Notes under the pieces: model-generated
The model's input: only the letters and a program-made list of their open reading frames with translations
Told to the model about the DNA's origin: nothing
Databases searched by the model: none
Assembly: GCA_029959285.1 (NCBI GenBank)
Contig: JASCOE010000003.1
Location: 1 to 64,000, forward strand
DNA from: Flavobacteriaceae bacterium PS02337
GTDB taxonomy: Bacteria; Bacteroidota; Bacteroidia; Flavobacteriales; Flavobacteriaceae
Direction: 5' to 3'
Length of the DNA stretch: 64,000 nucleotides
Part shown: positions 45,241-54,720 of the stretch, piece by piece
Position numbering within the stretch: the stretch's first letter is position 1
Layout: every line of letters begins with the position of its first letter
Program-made: the position numbers and the translations under genes

Positions 45241-45450
45241 TTATGGAAGAACTTCACAAGAATAACCATGAAAGTTTAAAACATCAATAATTTTTGTATT
45301 CGAAATTGCAGGCGCATGAATACGGAGGACTTTATCACAATCTTCTAAATCGAAGTTGATCGAACTATTTGGAAAATGCTCAAGAAGCTTTTCAATGATT
45401 ATTTTACATTGCCATTCTTCTTGAACATTTGTTTTAAAAACTTCAATCAT
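45241..45450 (-). CDS. Small alpha/beta protein, HMA-like fold
   Basis: The protein has 69 residues, starting MIEVFKTNVQEEWQCKIIIE. The pattern of strand, helix, strand, strand, helix, strand (INFDLEDCDKVLRIHAP, then IIDVLNFHGYSCEVLP) suggests a ferredoxin-like fold similar to heavy-metal-associated domains. The usual CxxC is absent. It lies 13 bases from the DoxX gene on the same strand. Function is unknown. Confidence 0.65.
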   Translation of the reverse strand: MIEVFKTNVQEEWQCKIIIEKLLEHFPNSSINFDLEDCDKVLRIHAPAISNTKIIDVLNFHGYSCEVLP

Positions 45451-45463
45451 AAAGTTTTGGTTT

Positions 45464-45844
45464 TTAGAGCGCTATATTTTTATAACGCTGTATTTTATGA
45501 TATGTTACATAAGAAACAACTAGAATTGCCAGAACAATCAGAGGGAAGAAACCATTAAAATCTATTCCATCTACAGCAAAATGACTTATGGATGCAAAAA
45601 TAAAATCGAAGGCAAATCCAGCGTAAGCCCATTCTTTAATACGTCCAGGCACTTGCGGAATAATCAATGCTAAAACTCCTAGAATTTTAAACACAACCAA
45701 AGCATTTCCAAAATATTCTGGATAACCAAGATGTCTGATTCCTTCTTTAGCCAATTCAGATTGAGAAGTTAAAGCTGGCATAACACCTTCAAATAAGAAG
45801 ATTAAAATTGTAGTAGTCCAAAAAATAATTTTTGTTGTTTTCAT
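45464..45844 (-). CDS. DoxX-like membrane protein
   Basis: The protein has 126 residues and four membrane helices (FWTTTILIFLFEGVMPALTS, VVFKILGVLALIIPQVPGRI, WAYAGFAFDFIFASISHFAV, FNGFFPLIVLAILVVSYVTY). The motif FKILGVLALIIP is typical of DoxX-like (DUF4267-type) proteins. Some relatives take part in redox defence at the membrane. A heptanucleotide repeat lies about 105 bases upstream of the start. Confidence 0.8.
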   Translation of the reverse strand: MKTTKIIFWTTTILIFLFEGVMPALTSQSELAKEGIRHLGYPEYFGNALVVFKILGVLALIIPQVPGRIKEWAYAGFAFDFIFASISHFAVDGIDFNGFFPLIVLAILVVSYVTYHKIQRYKNIAL

Positions 45845-45950
45845 TAGGTAATTTTTTAAAAGGTTATTAGTTAATGTATTACAAATCTAATAATGTTTTC
45901 CTTTTAATGAAATATACTTTTAAGACTATTTTAGGGGCATTTGGGACAAG

Positions 45951-46012
45951 TTAGTTGTTAGTTGTTAGTTGTTAGTTGTTAGTTGTTAGTTGTTAGTTGT
46001 TAGTTGTTAGTT
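45951..46012. repeat. Tandem heptanucleotide repeat (TTAGTTG)8
   Basis: Eight exact copies of TTAGTTG run from 45951 to 46006, followed by a partial copy. It is an uninterrupted 7-bp microsatellite in the region upstream of doxX (transcribed leftward). Confidence 0.95.
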
Positions 46013-46107
46013 TTGAACTTACCTTACTGTTTGTCATCCTGACGAAGGAAAGATCACACTAGTAGCTCGACAAAGTTTATTAACTAGAGTAACCATAAAG
46101 CATGTCA

Positions 46108-46185
46108 TTGCGAGGAACGAAGCAACCACACTAGCAAGAGTTACAATTTGATTAACAAAATGAGGTTGCTTCGTTCCTCGCAATC
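46108..46185. repeat. Inverted repeat ATTGCGAGGAACGAAGCAACC
   Basis: The arms at 46108-46128 and 46165-46185 are perfect complements over 21 bp, with a 36-base loop. A related unit, GTCATCCTGACGAAGGAAAGATC, lies just left at 46026-46048. This type of palindrome is found scattered in many Bacteroidota genomes. Confidence 0.85.
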
Positions 46186-46209
46186 ACATAAAAAGAGAAA
46201 ATTTACAAT

Positions 46210-46941
46210 TTACGTAAGTTGATAATTCGTAATCAAAAACAAATCTTCAAAACCCAATCTTGTATAAATCCCTTTTCCTAAAGCAGAGGCTTGCAATTGC
46301 GCATATTCGCATTCTGCATCAATCGCTTGGTTGATGGCAAATTTCATAATTTCTTCTGCGAAACCTTTTTTACGCATTTCGGGAATAACGCCAACTCCGT
46401 GAATGCCCATTATTTTCTCGGTTTGAAAAAGTGTAAGCGTTCCGATTGGTTTTTCTTCAAAATGAACTAAATAAAATTTGGCATTTTCATAATTAGAAAC
46501 CAGTGTTTCTTTGCTGATTACATAATTAAAAGAAAGCGGATAAATATCTGACCAAGTTTTGGCATCTTCTTCGTTTAAAACTCTTTTGAAAGCGAGATTG
46601 TTTTGAAGTGCGAGTTTTTGATCTAATTTTAAAGCCATAGCGACCAATTGATTTCGAATTTCGAATCCATTTTTCTCAAAAAAATCATTCGAATTGCTTT
46701 CAAAAATATCCCAATACGGAACAACCAAACCCGGATTTTTTTCAATAGTTTCTACAATCTGAGGAAGATTTTCTTCGGTAATGTCTTTTCGAAACCACAA
46801 TCTATTTGGCCAGCCTGAATCTTTGATTTGACTAAATTCTAAAAAATCTGCTTTATGATAAGAAAGGAGTGGATTAGCAACGGTTTTCCAAAGAGTGGTA
46901 AGATTGTCAATGTTGTCTTTGATGAGATTTGTATTTTTCAT
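46210..46941 (-). CDS. GNAT-family N-acetyltransferase
   Basis: The protein has 243 residues. The C-terminal half holds the acetyl-CoA fold: AKFYLVHFEEKPIGTLTLFQ, IMGIHGVGVIPEMRKKGFAE (motif A) and ALGKGIYTRLGFEDLFLIT. The N-terminal half resembles a second degenerate GNAT domain. The substrate is unknown. The upstream Crp/Fnr gene lies on the same strand 70 bases away. Confidence 0.85.
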   Translation of the reverse strand: MKNTNLIKDNIDNLTTLWKTVANPLLSYHKADFLEFSQIKDSGWPNRLWFRKDITEENLPQIVETIEKNPGLVVPYWDIFESNSNDFFEKNGFEIRNQLVAMALKLDQKLALQNNLAFKRVLNEEDAKTWSDIYPLSFNYVISKETLVSNYENAKFYLVHFEEKPIGTLTLFQTEKIMGIHGVGVIPEMRKKGFAEEIMKFAINQAIDAECEYAQLQASALGKGIYTRLGFEDLFLITNYQLT

Positions 46942-47011
46942 TTTGAGTGACGTATTTAATATGGAGCAAAGATAAAATTGACTTTTCTAGAAAGCCTTTA
47001 CATATGTTGAT

Positions 47012-47617
47012 TTACAAATCTTTTTCTAAACTTTTTCTGATTCTACTTAATTGCGTTGGTGTAATGCCTAAATGTGAAGCGATATGCAGCAACGGAACCC
47101 GATCTGCAATCGTAGGATGTTTTTCTAAAAGCTTGACATATCTTTCGGTTGCGTTTAGCATAACTAGCGCCACTTCTCTTTGTTCTTTTTCGATAATCCA
47201 GTTTTTTTCTAAATGAGCGATATAAAAGTTTTTAAGATCATCATTTTCATTAATTAACGAAATATACTTTTTATAATTAAGGTTAATGATAACGGAGTCT
47301 TCAAGTGCTTCAATCGTAAAATTTGAAGGCGTTTGCAGCATTAGAGAAACTTTAGAACCTGCAAAAGAATTTTCCATAAAAAGGTTTTTGTTATAGAAAT
47401 TACCTAATTCATCAGTTATAAAAGCTCTTAAAATTCCTTTAGCGATAAAATGGAGATTTTTGGCGATTTCTCCATTTTGTAATAATGTTTCTCCTTTTTT
47501 AAGGATTTGAAATTCTGAAATCCCTTCAATCAATTTCCATGAATTCTCAGAAATAGGGTAGTAACTTTTAATAGCAAGTTTTAGATTGTTTAGATTTTCC
47601 GGCTGATTAAGATGCAT
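47012..47617 (-). CDS. Crp/Fnr-family transcriptional regulator
   Basis: The protein has 201 residues. The N-terminal cyclic-nucleotide-binding-like barrel (KKGETLLQNGEIAKNLHFIA) leads to a dimerisation helix. The C-terminal part has LHIASHLGITPTQLSRIRKS as HTH. No Cys cluster for FeS binding is present. Such proteins in Bacteroidota often regulate a neighbouring gene; the acetyltransferase at 46210 is the closest. Confidence 0.85.
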   Translation of the reverse strand: MHLNQPENLNNLKLAIKSYYPISENSWKLIEGISEFQILKKGETLLQNGEIAKNLHFIAKGILRAFITDELGNFYNKNLFMENSFAGSKVSLMLQTPSNFTIEALEDSVIINLNYKKYISLINENDDLKNFYIAHLEKNWIIEKEQREVALVMLNATERYVKLLEKHPTIADRVPLLHIASHLGITPTQLSRIRKSLEKDL

Positions 47618-47836
47618 TATTGTAGTTTTTAAAACTTATCAAAAATAGCAAAATTCTGGTTCAAGTGCTTTCGTTCAAAGTTGTCTTCTTAGCTTTAAAT
47701 ATATACTAACAATATATAATGATAAGATTCATGTCCCATTTTAATACAAAGAAAACTTTTAGAGGTAAAATCTTACATGTCCTAATTTTATTTTCGTGCT
47801 CATTTTAAAACTTAAATCAATTTAATAAAATAAACA

Positions 47837-49816
47837 ATGAAAATGAAAAAGATTGTGTGTATGCTTTTATTAATCCAAAGCGGATTTTTGATGGCGCAAA
47901 CAGAAACATTGGTCACGCCAAATGGGAAAAAAGTAAAAGTATTTACTAATCCCCTTATTACAGCAAATAACGGATTAAGAACTGAAAATGGTAATGTTGA
48001 ATTAGGAGGAGCTTTATTAAAACCTACTACAATTTTAACCAATTCAGAAAATACATTAACTATTGATGGATTGCAAGTTGGCGCAGATACAGATAACATC
48101 TTAGTTGCAGATGCTAATGGAGTTTTAAAATGGGTTACAAGAGCTTCTATTGGAGATAATATGGGAGATCATACAGCTACCCAAACCTTGAAAATGGGGT
48201 TATATAAGATCAATAATGGTGTTGATGTAAATGATTGGGGATTAGGTTTTAGCAATCGTGATAAAGATTACATGGTTAGAGTAGAAAATGCATCGTTAAA
48301 AGTTGAGATTTTACCTGATTATAGAATTAATTCTTTAGAGGAAGCAAAAGAGTTAAAGTTGGTTACTGTGGACAATGGAGGAAATCCCTTAGGCATGACT
48401 TCTTTTGAAGATGCAATAAATAAGGCAAAAGAATATTTTATTATTCCAAGCCAAGATCTTTCTGATATTCATTCTAAAGATGGATTTCCAAATCAGACCA
48501 TTACACTTGGTCAATTAGTTTATAATACTAATGATGCAATGGAGAATGGAAGCGGCAAAGGATTGTATTATTGGGGGATACTTCAAGATGGTAATGTTGG
48601 CTGGATTGCTGCAACCAAAGATAACCTTGGTAATCATATTGCGACTCAAACTTTAGATATGGGGGATAATCCTATTAATGATGGTGGTGGTAATTGGGGA
48701 TTAAAATTTGAGAAAGGTGAGGTTGATTTTGATCCGGAAACTAAAGATTTTTTGAATTCAAATCGTGCCCGTTTTGGAGGATCATTTGTTGTAATTGATC
48801 ACTTACCTAATTTAAAACCAAATGATCCTTCAGAAAAATTACCAAAAGGTTTTGAGTTTGTCACGCAAAATATTAGTGGTGAAATATTAAGAAGTACATC
48901 ATTAAATGAGGTAATGGATGCCGCGCAAAATCAATATTTCATGCCTAAAATAAGCCTTGCGGATAATATTGTAGGTCATGCTGTTGCTAATTTGCTTCAA
49001 CAACCAAAGGAAGGACAGTTTGTGTACAATACAAATCCTGACATGCAAAGTGGAAAAGGTATAGGAATATATTATAACCAAGATGATTATTGGATTCCTC
49101 TAGCTAATGCTACACCTGGAGACAATTTAGGAAACCATATTGCAGATAAAGATTTAGATATGAACACTAAGAATATTTCTAACGCAACAAATGTAGCAGC
49201 TAGCGGTACAGTTACAGCCGCTAACCTTACAGCTACGACAAAAACAATTACTCCAGCAGTGCAGATTACTACTGGTGCAGGAGCTGGAAAAATAGCAGTT
49301 TCTGATGCTTCGGGTAATCTTGTATGGACTAATGCTTCTCTTGAAGGTCTTTTGGTCGATACTAAAACTGTTGGAATTGCTGGTTATGTCGAAACCCCTT
49401 ATACATTAAATGCAAGTACAACGTTATCAAATTCCAAACAGTCTGTTAGAGTAGACAAATTATCTAGGATAATTATATCTGGGGCAGTTGTAATTGGAGC
49501 AAAATCAAATACAATGGGATCTGGATACATTATTGTAAAAAAGAATGGAGCTGAAATTTATGGATTTGGATCTATAGTAAAATATTCAGTATTAAATCCT
49601 CTTTTGAACGCTACTGCTGATATTGATCCCAATGCTAGTTTGACAACAACTGTTTCTTATGAAGCAATTATTGATGATGTTGAACCAGGAACTTATGAGT
49701 TTTCTGTTGATATAAATCCTACATGGTCAGCTCCAGTTACTACAGGAACGAATTATACGCCTGAACATTATTGTCCAGGGAAAAGTTATCTTACTTATAA
49801 AGTATATAATAAATAA
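47837..49816 (+). CDS. Secreted repeat protein with DNLGNHIATQTLDM-type motifs
   Basis: The protein has 659 residues with a signal peptide (MKMKKIVCMLLLIQSGFLMA). Three related segments are visible: GDNMGDHTATQTLKMG near residue 110, KDNLGNHIATQTLDMG near 265 and GDNLGNHIADKDLDMN near 430. Each is followed by a beta-rich part. This motif occurs in many surface or fibre-like proteins of Bacteroidota. The C-terminus (about 530-659) is a separate beta-sandwich-like domain. No type IX sorting domain is evident. The second ATG at 47843 is an alternative start. A surface or structural role is inferred only from the repeats. Confidence 0.75.
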   Translation: MKMKKIVCMLLLIQSGFLMAQTETLVTPNGKKVKVFTNPLITANNGLRTENGNVELGGALLKPTTILTNSENTLTIDGLQVGADTDNILVADANGVLKWVTRASIGDNMGDHTATQTLKMGLYKINNGVDVNDWGLGFSNRDKDYMVRVENASLKVEILPDYRINSLEEAKELKLVTVDNGGNPLGMTSFEDAINKAKEYFIIPSQDLSDIHSKDGFPNQTITLGQLVYNTNDAMENGSGKGLYYWGILQDGNVGWIAATKDNLGNHIATQTLDMGDNPINDGGGNWGLKFEKGEVDFDPETKDFLNSNRARFGGSFVVIDHLPNLKPNDPSEKLPKGFEFVTQNISGEILRSTSLNEVMDAAQNQYFMPKISLADNIVGHAVANLLQQPKEGQFVYNTNPDMQSGKGIGIYYNQDDYWIPLANATPGDNLGNHIADKDLDMNTKNISNATNVAASGTVTAANLTATTKTITPAVQITTGAGAGKIAVSDASGNLVWTNASLEGLLVDTKTVGIAGYVETPYTLNASTTLSNSKQSVRVDKLSRIIISGAVVIGAKSNTMGSGYIIVKKNGAEIYGFGSIVKYSVLNPLLNATADIDPNASLTTTVSYEAIIDDVEPGTYEFSVDINPTWSAPVTTGTNYTPEHYCPGKSYLTYKVYNK

Positions 49817-49839
49817 CTATAGATTGACTACAAAAGGAT

Positions 49840-49872
49840 AAAAGAGATTGCCTCAAAAGCAATCTCTTTTTA
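49840..49872 (+). terminator. Terminator of the repeat protein gene
   Basis: AAAAGAGATTGC pairs with GCAATCTCTTTT across a 7-nt loop, then TTATTT. It lies 24 bases past the stop. Confidence 0.9.
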
Positions 49873-49924
49873 TTTAAAATAACTAGGAATGTAACAAAAA
49901 ATATAGTGCGTTAATTACAGGAAC

Positions 49925-49963
49925 AAAAAACGCCATGAAACCTAAAAAGTCTCACAGCGTTTT
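49925..49963 (-). terminator. Likely terminator of the RND efflux operon
   Basis: AAAACGC at 49927-49933 pairs with GCGTTTT at 49957-49963, with partial pairing inside. On the minus strand it is followed by a T-run. It lies 36 bases past the outer-membrane factor gene. Confidence 0.55.
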
Positions 49964-49998
49964 CCTCTCAAAAAATAAATAATTAACGGGTACGGGTA

Positions 49999-51417
49999 TT
50001 ATTTCCAGCCGCCACCAAGAGCACGATATAAATCGGTATTGGCTGTTAGTTGTTGTCTTTTTAAGTCTGCTAATTCTAACTCGCTTTGCAATAGATTTGC
50101 TTGTGCAGTTAAAACTTCAAGATATTCTGCCATTCCGTTTTTAAATAAAAGGTTGGCATTTTTAATTGCTTGTTGCAACGTTTTTACTTTTTCTTTTAAG
50201 AAAGTTTCTTGCTGTTGTAATTTCTCTACTTTAACCAAAGCATCAGAAACTTCACTTACCGCAACTAAAACAGATTGTCTGAAAGCTAAAACTGCTTTTT
50301 CTCTTTCCGCGACAGCGATATTATATTGCGTTCTCACTCTTTTGTTGTTCAGAATAGGTTGTGTTAAACCTCCTGCAACGGTTCCGAATAGAGAAGCTGG
50401 AATATTAAACCAGTTGCTTGTTTCGAAAGAGTTTAAACCGCCTTGAGCCGTAATTCTAAGAGCTGGGTATAAATCTGCTTTTGTGATTCCCACGTTTGCA
50501 TTTGCTGCTTTAAGCGCTAATTCTGCACTTTTTACATCTGGTCTTCTGCTTACTAATGAAGATGGAATTCCGATTGCATTGTTATTTTTAACCTGTAAAG
50601 CACTTAAGCGAATTGATCTTTCTTTTGCATTTGGAAAAGAACCAGTCAAAACACTCAACGCATTTTCTTGAATTGCAATATTTTGCTCCAATAACGGAAT
50701 CAATTGTGATGCGGTTAATTTTTGTGCTTCAGATTGTTGAATCGCTAAATTTGTTACTTGACCAGCATCGTATTTTAATTTGATAATATTGGTTGTACTA
50801 TCATTTAAACGAAGATTTTGTCTAGCAATATCCAATTGAGCATCAAGCATTAGAAGATTGTAATATCCTTTTGAAACATTGGCAACAATTGTAGTCTGCA
50901 ATGCTTTTTTTACTTCAGCTGATTGAAGATATCCTGCGTAAGCTCCTTTCTTTTGGTTTCTAATCTTTCCCCAAATATCAGCCTCCCAAGAAAGTGAAGC
51001 TCCAGCAGAATAGTCGTCAATATGTTTAGCGCCAATTGCCTGATTTAAGTTTAATCCTGTAAAACTATTGTCAGAAGGATTACTAGTACTGGCATTTACA
51101 AATAAATTTACCTGAGGAACATTTCCCCATTTTGACTGCGTAAATCTGTATTGTGCGATTTCAATGTTTTTTTCTGCAATAAGCAAATCATTGTTTCTAG
51201 CTACAGCGCTGTCTATTAGTTTAATAATATCTTTTTCGGTATAAAAGTTTTTCCATTCCAAATCGGCAATACTAGTTGTATCACTCGAAACCGATGCATT
51301 CCTGAAATTTTCAGGAAATGCATCTTTTGGAGTTTCAACATCCTTCGATACTTTACAGGATATTAAGGTCGTGATCAGAATGGCGAAGGTCACGATTTTG
51401 GTTATATAATTTTTCAT
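49999..51417 (-). CDS. Outer-membrane efflux factor (NodT/OprM-type lipoprotein)
   Basis: I start at the ATG at 51417 because it gives the lipoprotein signal MKNYITKIVTFAILITTLIS with Cys next; the frame is open further upstream but overlaps another small gene. The protein has 472 residues with two TolC-type repeats (GYYNLLMLDAQLDIARQNLR, SRRPDVKSAELALKAANANV, and YLEVLTAQANLLQSELELAD). The trimer forms the exit duct of the efflux complex together with the permease and adaptor of this operon. Confidence 0.9.
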   Translation of the reverse strand: MKNYITKIVTFAILITTLISCKVSKDVETPKDAFPENFRNASVSSDTTSIADLEWKNFYTEKDIIKLIDSAVARNNDLLIAEKNIEIAQYRFTQSKWGNVPQVNLFVNASTSNPSDNSFTGLNLNQAIGAKHIDDYSAGASLSWEADIWGKIRNQKKGAYAGYLQSAEVKKALQTTIVANVSKGYYNLLMLDAQLDIARQNLRLNDSTTNIIKLKYDAGQVTNLAIQQSEAQKLTASQLIPLLEQNIAIQENALSVLTGSFPNAKERSIRLSALQVKNNNAIGIPSSLVSRRPDVKSAELALKAANANVGITKADLYPALRITAQGGLNSFETSNWFNIPASLFGTVAGGLTQPILNNKRVRTQYNIAVAEREKAVLAFRQSVLVAVSEVSDALVKVEKLQQQETFLKEKVKTLQQAIKNANLLFKNGMAEYLEVLTAQANLLQSELELADLKRQQLTANTDLYRALGGGWK

Positions 51418-51427
51418 TGTCTTTTTA

Positions 51428-51541
51428 TTAGATTTCTGTACAAATATCTTTTTTGGTTTCAAGATCTTTCGAGATTCTGTACGATATATATCCGATGCCA
51501 AATATTATGGCAACAAGGATTGTTGTGATATAGTTTTCCAT
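51428..51541 (-). CDS. 37-residue single-span membrane peptide inside the efflux operon
   Basis: The peptide begins MENYITTILVAIIFGIGYIS and ends in polar YRISKDLETKKDICTEI. One membrane helix covers about residues 4-22. Its ATG lies 2 bases after the RND permease stop and its stop 10 bases before the outer-membrane factor ATG, so it is tightly embedded in the operon. Size and layout recall AcrZ, the small protein bound to AcrB in enterobacteria, but no sequence kinship is claimed. Confidence 0.6.
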   Translation of the reverse strand: MENYITTILVAIIFGIGYISYRISKDLETKKDICTEI

Positions 51542-51543
51542 TT

Positions 51544-54500
51544 TTATTTTTCTTCGTTATGAATTACGGCAACTGGTTTTCCAGACACCTTTTCTTGTAA
51601 ATATTGGAAGACGATGAATAAAACCGGAATAATGAATAATCCTAAAATTACTCCCGAAATCATTCCACCCGCAGCTCCAATACTAATAGAGTGATTTCCT
51701 TGAGCCGATGGTCCTTTGGCGCTCATCATTGGGACTAAACCAACAATAAAAGCTAGAGACGTCATGATAATTGGTCGCAGACGTAATTTTGCAGCATCTA
51801 TTGAAGCTCTTACTAATGCTTGTCCCGATTTTCGTTTCTGCACCGCAAATTCGACAATCAAGATGGCATTTTTGGCGAGCAATCCAATCAGCATGACAAG
51901 AGCAACTTGAACATAAATGTTATTTTCAATTCCTGTTAAACCAATTGCCACAAATACTCCAAAAATACCTGCAGGGATCGATAAGATTACTGCTAAAGGC
52001 AGAATGTAACTCTCATACTGTGCAGCAAGTAAGAAATAGATAAAAATCAAACACAGTAAGAAAATTGTAGCCGACTGCCCTCCAGAAGAGATCTCCTCAC
52101 GAGTTTGGCCCGAGAATTCAAACCCGTAACCTGCAGGTAATTGTTGTGCTGCTACTTCTTCAATTGCTTTAATGGCATCTCCAGAACTAAATCCAGGTTT
52201 CGGAATGGCATTAATAGAAATTGAATTAAATAAATTATATCGAGAAGCGGTTTCTGAACCATAAATACGAGTTAGTTTTACTAATGTATTGATTGGCACC
52301 ATTTCGCCAGTTTTGTTTTTTACGAAAACACGGTCAATTGCTGTTGGATCTGCTCTGTCGGCAATATCAGCCTGAACAACCACACGGTAATATTTACCAA
52401 ATCGGTTGAAATCTGATGCCTGCGCACTACCAAAATAAGCTTGCATAGTTTGTAAAATGTCTTTTACATTTACGCCTAATTGATTCGCTTTTTCGTCGTT
52501 GATATCCAATTGTAATTGCGGATAATCTGCTTTGAAAGAAGTAAACGCAACTGCAATTTCTGGACGTTTCATTAATTCGCCGATAAAATTTTGAGAAATT
52601 CCACTGAATTTATCCAGTTTTCCTCCAGTTTTATCTTGAAGAACCAAATCTAAAGCCTCAACGTTACTAAATCCAGGAACAGTTGGGAAACTGAATACGA
52701 AGAAACTTCCGCCAGAAATAGCGCCCAGTTTACCACGAACCTGATTCATGATTTCGTCAATGTTTTTAATATCTCCACGTTCTTCGTTTGGTTTAAGCAA
52801 TACGAAAACAACCGCAGAAGATGGACTTGTAGAATTCGTCAATAAGTTGAAACCTGAAATCGCTGTTACGAATCTAGAAGCATCTAAACCTCTCAATGTA
52901 TTTTCAGCTTCAGTCATTACTTTTTGAGTTCCGTCAAGAGATGTTCCAGATGGCGTATTTACAGCAATAGCAATAAATCCTTGATCTTCTGTTGGAATAA
53001 ATCCTGCAGGAGTTGTTTTTACTAATAAAACAGTTGCTACAGTAATTAAAGCCAATCCGCCTAAACTCAACCATTTTTTTCTGATTAAGAATTTAAGTCC
53101 GCCAACATAACGGTTTGTTAAAGATTCAAAACTGCTGTTGAAAGCGGTAAAGAATTTTTCTTTAAATCCTTTTTTCTCATAAGGCGCATTGTGATCGTGC
53201 GCTCCGTGATTGTCTTTTAAGAACAAAGCAGCAAGCGCTGGACTCAAAGTCAAGGCATTTACAGCCGAAATTACAATTGCAATTGCCATCGTAAAAGCAA
53301 ACTGACGATAGAAAACTCCTGTTGAGCCTTCCATAAAACCAACCGGCAGGAATACAGCAGCCATTACCAGCGTAATCGAGATAATAGCACCCGTTATTTC
53401 GTGCATTGCCTCATGTGTGGCGATTTTTGGAGACAGATGTTTGTGCTCCATTTTCGCATGCACGGCCTCTACGACTACAATCGCGTCATCTACCACAATA
53501 CCAATCGCCAGAATTAATGCGAAAAGCGTTAGAAGGTTGATCGAGAATCCGAATAACTGCATGAAGAAGAACGTTCCTAAAATTGCTACAGGTACAGCAA
53601 TAGCCGGGATTAATGTTGATCTAAAATCTTGCAAGAAGATAAATACCACAATAAAAACCAGTATAAAAGCTTCTAATAATGTATGCTCAACTTGTTCAAT
53701 AGATTGGTCAAGTGATACTTTTGTACTATAGAAAATATTGTGTTTTATGCCTTTAGGAAAATCTTTAGAAGCTTTTTCCATCATTTTATTAATGGCAATC
53801 TGAATATCATTTGAGTTCGATCCAGCCAACTGAATAACCCCAATTACAATTCCTTTTTTACCATTTAAACGAGTTAAACTGTTGTATGAATAAGCACCAA
53901 GTTCAACTCTCGCTACATCTTTTAAGCGAAGTACTGAACCATCTGCATTAGAACGTATAGCAATATTTTCATAATCTTCAGGTTTGGTTAATTTTCCTTT
54001 GTATTTAATAACATATTCAAAAACTTCTTTGCTTCGCTCTCCAAATTTCCCTGGAGCCGCTTCCAAACTCTTGTCTTGAATCGCGCCCATAACTTCGCTT
54101 GGCGTCACTTTGTAAGTTGACATTTGCGTTGGATTCAACCAAACACGCATAGAGTAATCTTTTACACCACCAAAAATACTAGCAGAACCAACTCCGGGAA
54201 TACGTTTTAATTCTGGGATAATATTAATCTGCGCATAATTGGCAACAAAAGTCTGATCGTATTTTGCTTCATCTTCGGTATACATACCAATTGCCATGAT
54301 GAAACTATTTTGTTGCTTCGCCGTGATAATACCTTGCTGAACAACTTCTGCTGGCAATTGACTTGTTGCCTGAGCAACTCTGTTTTGCACGTTTACCGCA
54401 GCTTGATCGGCATCTGTTCCCAATTTAAAGAAAACAGTGATAGCCAAAGTACCATCATTACTCGCTGTAGAACTCATGTAAGTCATGTTTTCTACACCAT

Positions 54501-54708
54501 TTATAGACTCTTCGATAGAAGGTGCCACAGAACGTAAAACCGTTTCTGCGTTAGCTCCAGGATATACCGCCGTTACCAAAACGGATGGAGGCGCAATATC
54601 AGGAAACTGTTGTAAAGGCAGTTTAGTTAAACCAAGTACTCCTAAAATCACCAACAGAATCGAGATTACAGTGGCAAGTACTGGTCTTTGTATAAATATT
54701 TTGAACAT
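51544..54708 (-). CDS. RND multidrug efflux permease, HAE1 (AcrB-like)
   Basis: The protein has 1054 residues, the normal size. It begins MFKIFIQRPVLATVISILLV and has GANAETVLRSVAPSIEESIN. TM4 has IGIVVDDAIVVVEAV with the paired Asp of the proton relay. PSLA-type porter repeats follow, and then MLIGLLAKNAILIVEFA with the relay Lys. It exports drugs, dyes or detergents with proton import. It lies 12 bases after the adaptor gene. Confidence 0.95.
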   Translation of the reverse strand: MFKIFIQRPVLATVISILLVILGVLGLTKLPLQQFPDIAPPSVLVTAVYPGANAETVLRSVAPSIEESINGVENMTYMSSTASNDGTLAITVFFKLGTDADQAAVNVQNRVAQATSQLPAEVVQQGIITAKQQNSFIMAIGMYTEDEAKYDQTFVANYAQINIIPELKRIPGVGSASIFGGVKDYSMRVWLNPTQMSTYKVTPSEVMGAIQDKSLEAAPGKFGERSKEVFEYVIKYKGKLTKPEDYENIAIRSNADGSVLRLKDVARVELGAYSYNSLTRLNGKKGIVIGVIQLAGSNSNDIQIAINKMMEKASKDFPKGIKHNIFYSTKVSLDQSIEQVEHTLLEAFILVFIVVFIFLQDFRSTLIPAIAVPVAILGTFFFMQLFGFSINLLTLFALILAIGIVVDDAIVVVEAVHAKMEHKHLSPKIATHEAMHEITGAIISITLVMAAVFLPVGFMEGSTGVFYRQFAFTMAIAIVISAVNALTLSPALAALFLKDNHGAHDHNAPYEKKGFKEKFFTAFNSSFESLTNRYVGGLKFLIRKKWLSLGGLALITVATVLLVKTTPAGFIPTEDQGFIAIAVNTPSGTSLDGTQKVMTEAENTLRGLDASRFVTAISGFNLLTNSTSPSSAVVFVLLKPNEERGDIKNIDEIMNQVRGKLGAISGGSFFVFSFPTVPGFSNVEALDLVLQDKTGGKLDKFSGISQNFIGELMKRPEIAVAFTSFKADYPQLQLDINDEKANQLGVNVKDILQTMQAYFGSAQASDFNRFGKYYRVVVQADIADRADPTAIDRVFVKNKTGEMVPINTLVKLTRIYGSETASRYNLFNSISINAIPKPGFSSGDAIKAIEEVAAQQLPAGYGFEFSGQTREEISSGGQSATIFLLCLIFIYFLLAAQYESYILPLAVILSIPAGIFGVFVAIGLTGIENNIYVQVALVMLIGLLAKNAILIVEFAVQKRKSGQALVRASIDAAKLRLRPIIMTSLAFIVGLVPMMSAKGPSAQGNHSISIGAAGGMISGVILGLFIIPVLFIVFQYLQEKVSGKPVAVIHNEEK

Positions 54709-54720
54709 TATTTCTTTTGA

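Noticed and set aside
45951-46012. CRISPR or telomere-like repeat
   Set aside because: It is a simple 7-bp tandem repeat without spacers in a circular-type chromosome context.
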